From Clostridia bacterium (lineage in GTDB: Bacteria > Bacillota > Clostridia > TANB77 > UBA1234): a stretch of 32,836 bases of DNA. Each line of letters opens with the position of its first letter. Within the stretch, counting starts at the first letter, position 1. Positions 1-7,180 of the stretch are shown piece after piece. The translations under genes and the position numbers were made by a program. Location of the stretch: NCBI GenBank assembly GCA_900753135.1, contig CAADXZ010000035.1, positions 1-32,836 of the forward strand. Reading direction: 5' to 3'. The notes beneath the pieces were generated by a model. It had not been told where the DNA came from. It ran no database searches and saw nothing but the letters and a program-made list of their open reading frames with translations.

Positions 1-1241
1 ATTCCATCCATATCATCTTTAAAAGTTTTCATATCAAAAATTCTTGTTCTAACATATTTTTCTACGAATTTAAAAAATCTGTAGTCAGTTTTGAAAGTAA
101 AATAATAGTTGTTATCAAATTCTTTTATATAAAATTGTCTATTGTCTTTTAATACTTTTGATGCAACAAGTATCATTTTATACTCTTCTAAAGAGTTAAT
201 GTCTTTCAATTTATCCTTAGTTATCTTTCCTGCCTTTATTTCAAATGAAATTGCTATTGTAAATATTAATAATGATTTTAGTACTACGTCATCAACGTTT
301 GGATAATATCTTTTTGTTGTTTCGTAAATTTTTTGGAAATCATTCAATGCATGCTTTAAAATTCTTAAATTTTTAGTTCCACTTCTATTAAATGTTTGTG
401 TTATTATTAAAGAATTTTTTCTTAAAAACTTTATTAAGTCTGGGTTACTTTCATATCTCATTAACACACCATTTATTATGTAATTAAATTCTGGTATGTA
501 TTCAAATGTTTCGCCTATTAACTTTTCTTTTATTCTTTCGTAGTCATTTGCCTTATCAAAAATATGTTCTATTTTGTCTTCGATTAATTCAACCATTGGT
601 TTGTCATCTTGCTCTTCATCACCTTCGCCGTCATGTTCCTCTGGTTTTATTTTTCCTTCATGATTTAAAATATATGTAGCAATAAATGTCTTCATTTCTA
701 CATTTGTGCTTTTTAATTTTTTTGAAAGTTCTTTTTCATTACAAATTATTATTGTTTTTATATGATCGTGTTCTACAAAATTATTTATGTATCCTAGAAC
801 ATCAATAACGTCAACATTTGCTCTTTCCAAATCATCAAAGCACAATACTTTGTCGTCAATATCAAAAAACTTTGAATAATCAATTTTTTCATTCATTTGC
901 ATAAATCCAAATGAATTAGCCATATCAATTCCTGTTTTCACATATTCTGGTATGCTCGAAATATTTCGTGTTTCTAGTACCTTTTTTATTGATTTGTTTA
1001 AATTAGGGTTCATCTCTATAAAAATCTTTTTGCTTATATCATCTAAATTTGAAATACCATATAGTGACATATATATAGTCTTATAATGCTTTCCATTTAT
1101 GTCTGTAGTTTCAATTTTACTTTTTACTTTATTATTCCAAAAATATGTTTTTCCACTTCCCCATTCACCATTTATCATTATGGCATGATCAGTGTATGGT
1201 TTTCTTATGTAGTCTAATATACTTTCTACTAGTTCGTCCAC
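1..1241 (-). CDS. KAP-family P-loop NTPase (partial, 3' end outside window)
   Basis: About 413 codons are visible, open to the window edge, so the C-terminus is missing. The start is GTG at 1241 with AAGGAGG at 1249-1255, seven bases away. Walker A GEWGSGKT lies at residues 25-32, very near the N-terminus, and a Walker B of the form VLCFDDLER at about 132-140. The FDDLER box with its acidic pair and following arginine is typical of KAP NTPases (named after Kidins220/ARMS and PifA). The rest is charged and helical. No transmembrane insertion, which many KAP proteins have, is obvious in the visible part. It begins 17 bases after the comF stop and is probably cotranscribed. PifA of plasmid F is a phage-exclusion KAP protein, so a defence role is possible but is inference. 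The family call is fairly secure; the function is not. Confidence 0.8.
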   Translation of the reverse strand, partial: MDELVESILDYIRKPYTDHAIMINGEWGSGKTYFWNNKVKSKIETTDINGKHYKTIYMSLYGISNLDDISKKIFIEMNPNLNKSIKKVLETRNISSIPEYVKTGIDMANSFGFMQMNEKIDYSKFFDIDDKVLCFDDLERANVDVIDVLGYINNFVEHDHIKTIIICNEKELSKKLKSTNVEMKTFIATYILNHEGKIKPEEHDGEGDEEQDDKPMVELIEDKIEHIFDKANDYERIKEKLIGETFEYIPEFNYIINGVLMRYESNPDLIKFLRKNSLIITQTFNRSGTKNLRILKHALNDFQKIYETTKRYYPNVDDVVLKSLLIFTIAISFEIKAGKITKDKLKDINSLEEYKMILVASKVLKDNRQFYIKEFDNNYYFTFKTDYRFFKFVEKYVRTRIFDMKTFKDDMDG

Positions 1242-1258
1242 TTTTGTACCTCCTTGCT

Positions 1259-1906
1259 TCACTTCACACTATACATTAATGCTAGTGCTATTACTTCTTT
1301 TGCACCAGCACTTTTTAAAACTTTTGCACATTCATTCATTGTTGCTCCAGTTGTAAATATATCATCAAATAATATGATTGTTTTATCCTTTATAATTTCT
1401 TTATTCGTCACAGCGTACACATTTTTAACATTAATTTTTCTTTGTGCTGCTGATAATGAGCTTTGCATGGAATTATTTTTCACCTTAACAAGACAATTGT
1501 TAACCATCTTAATACCAGTAAGTTTTGATAAGAATCTACTTATACATTCACTTTGATTATATCCTCTTTCAAACATTCTTCTTTTCGAAATTGGAACAGG
1601 CACAATATAATCAGTTTTAAAATTATATTTTTTAAGTTTATAAAAAATAATTTCAGCAAATGTTTTGGAAATGTATTTCTTATCATTAAATTTGTATTGG
1701 AGCATCCTTTGCTTCATTATGCCATTATATTCAAATAAGCATATCAGTTTATCATAATATGCCTTTGATTCCGTATGCATCAAAGCTCTTTCTATATAAC
1801 ATTCTAATATATTTAAGCAATTTTCACAAGTGTATCTTTCATTTATTTTTCTACCACAAATGCCACAATAATTTGGAAATAAAAAGTCTAATATTTTACT
1901 TATCAA
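1259..1906 (-). CDS. comF: ComF family protein (phosphoribosyltransferase-like competence protein)
   Basis: 215 aa from the preferred TTG start at 1906, which has GGAGG six bases upstream. A longer frame from an ATG at 1942 exists, but that ATG lies inside the terminator hairpin of the upstream gene, so the TTG start is better. An N-terminal zinc-finger-like pair, CGIC at 14-17 and CENC at 27-30, is followed by a type I PRTase domain whose PRPP loop reads ILFDDIFTTGAT near the C-terminus. ComFC-type proteins take part in handling imported single-stranded DNA during natural transformation. No other competence gene is in the window. The recD2 helicase gene lies upstream on the same strand, beyond the SLH gene and a terminator. 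Confidence 0.92.
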   Translation of the reverse strand: MISKILDFLFPNYCGICGRKINERYTCENCLNILECYIERALMHTESKAYYDKLICLFEYNGIMKQRMLQYKFNDKKYISKTFAEIIFYKLKKYNFKTDYIVPVPISKRRMFERGYNQSECISRFLSKLTGIKMVNNCLVKVKNNSMQSSLSAAQRKINVKNVYAVTNKEIIKDKTIILFDDIFTTGATMNECAKVLKSAGAKEVIALALMYSVK

Positions 1907-1922
1907 TTGATTCCTCCGGATA

Positions 1923-1962
1923 TAAAAATGGAATGAGCCCACTTTTTAGTTTACTCATTCCA
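1923..1962 (-). terminator. Rho-independent terminator after the SLH gene
   Basis: A perfect 9-bp inverted repeat, TGGAATGAG at 1929-1937 and CTCATTCCA at 1954-1962, is followed on the minus strand by TTTTTATAT. It ends the SLH transcript six bases after its stop and just before the comF ribosome site. Confidence 0.75.
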
Positions 1963-1968
1963 CCAATC

Positions 1969-3621
1969 TTAAATTTCTATTGTATTTATAATGTTGGTAA
2001 ACATATCATTGCCCACCTCATTCATTGCATCAATTTCGCCTGTAAATATAAGATTATATAAATTGTTTCCAACAACTATATATAAAGAATTTATTATTCT
2101 GTCTTCACCTTTTATTACAAACCTTATAGCCTCATTATTTATTATTTTTAAATCTTCTACTTTTGTTATTTCCCCATCATTTCTTGCTATAGAAGTCAAT
2201 AAATTTTTAACTTCTTTCATTGTATAATTTTCCATGTCAGTAACTGTATTTACTTGCACAAACAATTTGAACAAAGCTTCATTTTCATTCATAATTCCTG
2301 TGTTATAAGAATCGTCTACTAAAACATAAAATTCTTTATACAAGAATTTTAGTGATAAGGCTGAGTTCTTATAAACCACATCTTTATGATCAACTATATT
2401 TTCTGTTTGAATAAGTTGTAATGTAGATAAAACATTATCTATTAAATTCTCACTTACTGCATTGTAAAAAGCCAATTCATATACAACATTTTCTCTTTTT
2501 ATAATTATCATTTGAGACTTGTCGTTATCATCATAGAAAACATATTGAGCGTTTTGGATATTTCCAATTTCTTTTCTAACAAACAAATTAGCATATTTTT
2601 TTATTTCTTTTCTAGCAATAGTTAAAACACTTTGCAAATAATATTTATCATCTTTTAAGATATTTATGGCAATTACATCTTCTTTTGAAAAATCTACTTC
2701 TTCCCCTTTATTTATTTCAACTATAGTTGTAGTTTTAGGTAAAGCAAATGATATTCCAAACTCTTTGTTCATATAGCTTGAATCTTTTCCATAATTCAAT
2801 CTCTTAGAACTAGTTTCAATAATTTTTCCGCTAACTCTAATTTGAGACAAAAGTTTGCTTTGCTTATCAATTATCAAATTTCCTTTTACTTCGACATTGT
2901 TAATTTTTAGTGTATCTGTTATTCCCTCTTTTATCATCAAGTTTCCACTAATAGTAACCTTATTTAGTACTATATTATTATCTATTAATAATGTGTTTCC
3001 ACTTATCATTCCTTCGTATATATTTTCAGTCAATATGTTTGGAATTATTCTCTTTATTATAGTTAAAACTTCAGCTCTAGTTATGCTATCTTTAGGTTTT
3101 ATCAAATTTCCTTCATAACCTTTTATATATCCATATTTTGTAAAGGTATACACTGTTTTCATAGCCCAATCTGAAATTTCATCTTTGTCATCAAAATTCA
3201 TACCAGAACCAGCAATATTTGCTATATTTAATGCTCGTGATAGTACTACTACAGCTTCTTCTCTAGTTATCTTATCATTTGGTCTTATATAACCATCTGC
3301 ATCACCAGTTATAATTCTAGCTTCAACAGCCTTTCTGATGTCAGAATAAAACCATTCTTGTCTTGACACGTCAGGTATATATTTTGACGACTCCACTTTA
3401 AGTCCTAGTAATCTATTCATAACTACTATAAATTCAGCTCTTGTCATACTACTATCTGGCTTAAATGTTCCGTCTGAATATCCATAAATTATTTTTTTTC
3501 CAGATAACTCTTCAATTGTTTCATCAGCCCAATGTCCGTCAGTATCACTATAAGCAAAAGAAATTGTTGAAGCTCCTAACATTATTAATATTGATATAAT
3601 AAAAATGCTTGTCCTTTTCAT
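1969..3621 (-). CDS. S-layer homology (SLH) domain surface protein
   Basis: 550 aa with a clear signal peptide: MKRT, a hydrophobic run to about residue 20, and a likely cut after SFA. Three SLH domains follow at about 24-70, 82-132 and 143-197, each with the F-x-P...[ST]RAE-like core. SLH repeats bind pyruvylated or similar secondary wall polymers. Next comes a short stretch of alternating hydrophobic strands (about 205-265, with repeated GN-L-I motifs) resembling a small bactofilin-like beta-solenoid. The C-terminal half holds two related modules (about 290-400 and 415-550) with a PsbP/Mog1-like look. A ribosome site GGAGG sits just before the ATG. The gene follows recD2 by 13 bases. A wall-anchored protein is clear; its exact role is unknown. 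Confidence 0.9.
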   Translation of the reverse strand: MKRTSIFIISILIMLGASTISFAYSDTDGHWADETIEELSGKKIIYGYSDGTFKPDSSMTRAEFIVVMNRLLGLKVESSKYIPDVSRQEWFYSDIRKAVEARIITGDADGYIRPNDKITREEAVVVLSRALNIANIAGSGMNFDDKDEISDWAMKTVYTFTKYGYIKGYEGNLIKPKDSITRAEVLTIIKRIIPNILTENIYEGMISGNTLLIDNNIVLNKVTISGNLMIKEGITDTLKINNVEVKGNLIIDKQSKLLSQIRVSGKIIETSSKRLNYGKDSSYMNKEFGISFALPKTTTIVEINKGEEVDFSKEDVIAINILKDDKYYLQSVLTIARKEIKKYANLFVRKEIGNIQNAQYVFYDDNDKSQMIIIKRENVVYELAFYNAVSENLIDNVLSTLQLIQTENIVDHKDVVYKNSALSLKFLYKEFYVLVDDSYNTGIMNENEALFKLFVQVNTVTDMENYTMKEVKNLLTSIARNDGEITKVEDLKIINNEAIRFVIKGEDRIINSLYIVVGNNLYNLIFTGEIDAMNEVGNDMFTNIINTIEI

Positions 3622-3634
3622 TTATACCTCCGAC

Positions 3635-4234
3635 TCACACGTTAAAAATATCCATATATTTTTCTAACTTATATTTTAAACCTGTATTTCTTTTTTTAGT
3701 ATCTACATTATCAATCATCCTATTGATAACGTTTTCTTTGCCAATCATAATAAGAAGTTCTTTAGCACGAGTAACACCAGTATACAACAAGTTTCTAGTG
3801 TACAACATAGGTGGTCCATTAGTTATTATCATAACTACTACAGGGAATTCACTTCCTTGGCTCTTATGAATAGTAATTGCGTAGGCATGTTCGATTTCTT
3901 CTATTATGTTTGTCTCGTATTTTACAATCCTATCATCAAAAATTACTTCTATGTAATCTTGAGTTACTGTCTTTATTATTCCTAAATCGCCGTTATAGAC
4001 GCCACTACCGTAAGACTTACCATCTACACTTTCCCAGTATATGTCATAATTATTTCTAATCTGCATTACCTTGTCGCCTTCTCTAAAAGTCACTTCTCCA
4101 AACTCTCGTTCACCTTTCATTAGACTTTTAGGATTCAAAATTTGTTGCAATTTTTTGTTTAAATTTTTTGTTCCGGTCTCACCCTTTTTGGTAGGTGTTA
4201 ATATCTGCACGTCCTTTAGTATATCATATTTTCC
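3635..4234 (-). CDS. recD2: RecD2 C-terminal part, separated from the N-terminal part by a +1 frameshift
   Basis: 199 codons in the +1 frame relative to the upstream RecD2 part, beginning at GGA (4234-4232) once the C at 4235 is skipped. The joined protein reads PKL-GKYD...VQILTP, which restores the family consensus. This part carries the UvrD-like C-terminal 2A/2B motifs: AYAITIHKSQGSEFP, and the motif VI box LLYTGVTRAKE with its arginine finger. Without it the helicase lacks half of its ATP site, so the split halves could not work unless joined. An internal ATG at 4210 has no good ribosome site. It may be expressed only by frameshifting, or the break may be a mutation or a sequencing error. 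Confidence 0.85.
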   Translation of the reverse strand, partial: GKYDILKDVQILTPTKKGETGTKNLNKKLQQILNPKSLMKGEREFGEVTFREGDKVMQIRNNYDIYWESVDGKSYGSGVYNGDLGIIKTVTQDYIEVIFDDRIVKYETNIIEEIEHAYAITIHKSQGSEFPVVVMIITNGPPMLYTRNLLYTGVTRAKELLIMIGKENVINRMIDNVDTKKRNTGLKYKLEKYMDIFNV

Positions 4235-5813
4235 GAAGTTTTGGAAGTCTTGTACTAACTAATTCCATAATTTGTTCTAATATGTTATTTTCTTTAATAA
4301 AAAAGAAATCGCCTTCTCTCTCATTAAAAATAATTTCTTTATCGCCATCATTTATCTTATGTGCATTAGTTACAATTCTGCTTTCTGCTGCTTGCCTGTA
4401 TATTTCCGTTAGTCTATTAGTTGTAATTACATCACTTTCTATCAAATCATTTAAAACACTACCAGGTCCAACAGATGACAATTGATCACTATCTCCTATA
4501 AGTATTAATTTTGTGTTATCTAATAACCCTTTCACTAAATAGTTCATAAGAACTATGTCTACCATAGACATTTCATCAACAATCACAACTTGTTGTTTTA
4601 TTTTATTTACTGCATAATCTATATTCAACTTATTTTCATCCATTTTTCCAAGTTCCAAAAGCCTATGCAAAGTCTTAGATTCCTCTCCTGTCGCTTCTTC
4701 CATCCTTTTTGCAGCTCTTCCAGTTGGTGCACATAGTGCAACTTCCATGCTTTCTTTTTTGAATAAATGAATTAAAACCTTTACTATTGTAGTCTTTCCT
4801 GTACCTGGTCCACCAGTAATTATTACAACTTGGTTTTCAAAGCATGATTTTACAGCATTTCTTTGCTCTTTAGATAATTCAATTTTTAACTCGTTTTCTG
4901 TTTCTTTTATTTTTGAATCTAAATTATATACTTTTTTTACAAAGTTTCTTGATAGCATTAATAATTTTTTTGCTACATTTTCTTCCGCTTCATAATAGTC
5001 TTTTAAGAATACAAATTCGTCTTCAATATAAACTTCTTTTGAGTAAGTTAAAGCTGTCAATTCGTTTTTCACTAGTTCTCTTTCTACATTAAGAATGTTA
5101 CTTACATACTCAAGTAAATTAACTTCCAGAACACAAGTATGTCCATTTCTTGATGCAAGATTTAAAGCATATTTAATTCCACTTGATATTCTGAAACTAG
5201 ATGAACTTTCTATTCCCATTGATAATGCCATTTTATCTATATGCTTAAAGTCAACACCGTATAATATATTTAACAATGCATAAGGATTTTCTTTTATAGC
5301 ATTTATTGAATTCATCCCGTATTCTTTATATATTCTATTTGCGTTAACAGTTCCGATTCCGTATTGTTGTAGAAAAATCACTATCTGCCATAATTCCCAC
5401 ACATTGTTAAACGCCTCAGATATTTCCATAGCTCTTGCTCTCGTTATTCCTTTAATACAAGTTAGCTTTTCAGGTTCGTATTGCAAAGTGTATATTGTAT
5501 CTTCTCCAAACTTGTTCACAATCTTTTTGCTTGTAGCAGGTCCAATTCCTTTTATTATTCCGCTTCCTAAGTATTTTTCTATTTCCACAGTAGTGTTAGG
5601 TACGGCTTTTTCGAATGTATCAATTTTAAACTGTTTTCCATAAAGGTTATGGTTTACAAATTCGCCTTGTGCAACTATTAAGTCACCTATATTTAAAAAT
5701 GGTAAATATCCAACAGCAGTAATCTCTCCACCATTCACGGTCATGCTGCATACAGTATAACTATTATTTTCATTTGAAAAGATTATCTCCTCAATTTGTC
5801 CTTTTAATTCCAT
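4224..5813 (-). CDS. recD2: ATP-dependent DNA helicase RecD2, N-terminal part (frameshifted)
   Basis: RecD2-type 5'-3' superfamily 1B helicase, the kind found without RecBC and linked to DNA repair and replication-fork maintenance. The start is ATG at 5813 with AAGGG eight bases upstream; a TTG at 5816 is less likely. The order is: N-terminal OB-like domain (about 1-75), helix-hairpin-helix repeats (GIGPA, CIKGIT, GIGTV) to about 200, Walker A GGPGTGKT at about 332-340, the DEMSMVD Walker B, then GDSDQLSSVGPGS. The frame ends three codons after CTT-CGG (4238-4233) at TGA, where the family continues. With a +1 shift there the total is 725 aa, normal for RecD2. It lies 69 bases downstream of a 53-aa membrane peptide and 13 bases upstream of the SLH gene. 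Confidence 0.92.
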   Translation of the reverse strand: MELKGQIEEIIFSNENNSYTVCSMTVNGGEITAVGYLPFLNIGDLIVAQGEFVNHNLYGKQFKIDTFEKAVPNTTVEIEKYLGSGIIKGIGPATSKKIVNKFGEDTIYTLQYEPEKLTCIKGITRARAMEISEAFNNVWELWQIVIFLQQYGIGTVNANRIYKEYGMNSINAIKENPYALLNILYGVDFKHIDKMALSMGIESSSSFRISSGIKYALNLASRNGHTCVLEVNLLEYVSNILNVERELVKNELTALTYSKEVYIEDEFVFLKDYYEAEENVAKKLLMLSRNFVKKVYNLDSKIKETENELKIELSKEQRNAVKSCFENQVVIITGGPGTGKTTIVKVLIHLFKKESMEVALCAPTGRAAKRMEEATGEESKTLHRLLELGKMDENKLNIDYAVNKIKQQVVIVDEMSMVDIVLMNYLVKGLLDNTKLILIGDSDQLSSVGPGSVLNDLIESDVITTNRLTEIYRQAAESRIVTNAHKINDGDKEIIFNEREGDFFFIKENNILEQIMELVSTRLPKLRKI

Positions 5814-5882
5814 CAAAACTTCCCTTCTTAGTCTCTTTAAATAGCGTGTAAATTCTCTAAGTTTATACTATTTATTATATAT

Positions 5883-6044
5883 TCACCTTTCTTTTTTAGC
5901 AATGATATTTTCACAGAATTTAACTATATTTATTGTTTTCAAAATTATGTAGCATATAGTATTTATAAAGAATTCTTCAATAAAACTAACAAATCCATAT
6001 ATTGCAAAACTCCATATGAGTGTGTCTATAATCAAACTATACAT
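5883..6044 (-). CDS. Small membrane peptide, 53 aa, unknown function
   Basis: ATG at 6044 is preceded by AAGGAG at a good distance (AAGGAGTGGATTAT, then ATG). The peptide starts MYSLIIDTLIWSFAIYGFVS and ends with the lysine-rich AKKER. One long hydrophobic stretch (about 4-45) could form one or two membrane passes, with E24 and E25-like acidic residues in the middle. It sits 69 bases upstream of recD2 on the same strand, so cotranscription is plausible. It is not a family I recognise. Support comes from the ribosome site, codon usage and position; it may still be a chance frame. Confidence 0.55.
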   Translation of the reverse strand: MYSLIIDTLIWSFAIYGFVSFIEEFFINTICYIILKTINIVKFCENIIAKKER

Positions 6045-6105
6045 ATAATCCACTCCTTAATATATAGTATGATTTTTCTAACAAAGTGTGTGCTTACCTC
6101 ACCGT

Positions 6106-6140
6106 TAATAAAAATGGACTATTTACAAAAATAGTCCATT
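6106..6140 (-). terminator. Terminator of the pilin-like operon
   Basis: AATGGACTAT at 6113-6122 pairs perfectly with ATAGTCCATT at 6131-6140. On the minus strand the stem is followed by TTTTTATT. It lies 13 bases after the last pilin-like gene. Confidence 0.85.
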
Positions 6141-6153
6141 GCTAATTAATTTA

Positions 6154-6687
6154 TTATTCTTCTATTGATAGCTTTATTTCATCAACACCCTTAATAATGC
6201 CATCTACATCAAAATATCCGTCTGTTATGCATATAATAGTACCTGTATAAAAATTAATTATATAATCATTCTTTACATCTCTAACTGTTATATCACTGTT
6301 CGAAAATTCTTCATCTTCAAAATATTTTTTATCTGCTTGTAAATAATAATATTTATATTTATTATCTAAATCATCTGCAGAATTAACAGAAACAATATTA
6401 CTAATTTCTTGATTATTTAGTTTGCCTTCAGATAGTGCATAAATCTTTTCAGATGACAATTCTATCTCTGGATATTTTTCTAAATTTATATCAAACTCAT
6501 TTGACCCCATTCTTATACATTGTCTTATAACAAAATCGCGCACATTTTCAAGTTCTCTTTTAGCAACAGCCTTATGCCCATTCTTTATAGTGTCTATTGA
6601 ATACACCCCGATAATTCCAACAAGAATAATCATTACAATTATTGTTACAACCAAAGTTATTAAACTTATTCCACTATCTTTTTTCAT
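6154..6687 (-). CDS. Prepilin-like (pseudopilin) protein
   Basis: 177 aa. A short basic leader, MKKDSG, precedes a long hydrophobic helix beginning ISLITLVVTIIVMIILVG, the form of a class III prepilin with cleavage expected after the Gly at residue 6. Position +5 after the cut is Thr, not the usual Glu. An amphipathic helix with ELENVRDFV continues the stalk. A small globular domain follows with a YYYL...YIINFYTG block shared with the three other pilin-like proteins in this window. GGGG lies seven bases before the ATG. It is the last gene of a three-gene set, 12 bases after its neighbour. It is probably a surface or secretion pseudopilin; no assembly ATPase or prepilin peptidase is in the window. 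Confidence 0.75.
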   Translation of the reverse strand: MKKDSGISLITLVVTIIVMIILVGIIGVYSIDTIKNGHKAVAKRELENVRDFVIRQCIRMGSNEFDINLEKYPEIELSSEKIYALSEGKLNNQEISNIVSVNSADDLDNKYKYYYLQADKKYFEDEEFSNSDITVRDVKNDYIINFYTGTIICITDGYFDVDGIIKGVDEIKLSIEE

Positions 6688-6699
6688 ATAAAGCCCCCA

Positions 6700-7161
6700 T
6701 TAATTACCTACTTCATTTGACATTTTTTCAATATCAACACATCCAAAAACATTTCCAGTCAAATAATCTACTATGTAAAAATGTGTATTAGTAACTGATT
6801 CAACACCAAGTGCTGCTGCCGCATTGCTATCAACAATTCTATAATATTCTAATCTATCTGATGTCAAATTTTTTGTAACTTTTTCCATCTCTTCATCAGA
6901 TAATCCATCAACATAATTTAAAAATTCTGATAAGTCGTCAATCTTATTGCCAATTAAAGGATATTTTTCTGGATTTTTTTCATTTTTTATCATCCTGTTA
7001 GCCACAGCATCTTTTAAGTTTCTAATTTCCATTTCAATTCTTGTATTTTGAGTTTCTGAAATGCTTCTTAAACCTGTTGAAAGAACTATCGTAACTAAAA
7101 TTATAATTACAAGTATAGTAATAACAAGGTTAATCATTGTGACACCATGCTTTTTATTCAT
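6700..7161 (-). CDS. Prepilin-like (pseudopilin) protein
   Basis: 153 aa from the ATG at 7161, which has GAGG six bases upstream; a GTG at 7173 in the same frame overlaps that ribosome site and is less likely. The leader MNKKHG is followed by the hydrophobic helix VTMINLVITILVIIILV, again a prepilin-type end with Asn at +5 where Glu is usual. A stalk helix (EMEIRNLKDAV) leads to a small domain ending YYRIVD...FYIVDYLTGNVFG, the block shared with its neighbours. It begins 19 bases after the stop of the GLUG-repeat protein and is in the same operon. No cysteine pair or other catalytic motif was seen. Confidence 0.75.
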   Translation of the reverse strand: MNKKHGVTMINLVITILVIIILVTIVLSTGLRSISETQNTRIEMEIRNLKDAVANRMIKNEKNPEKYPLIGNKIDDLSEFLNYVDGLSDEEMEKVTKNLTSDRLEYYRIVDSNAAAALGVESVTNTHFYIVDYLTGNVFGCVDIEKMSNEVGN

Positions 7162-7180
7162 ACTATCCCTCACTTATAAT

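Noticed and set aside
1907..1942. ATG at 1942 as the start of comF
   Set aside because: It lies in the terminator hairpin of the SLH gene; the TTG at 1906 has a well-placed GGAGG.
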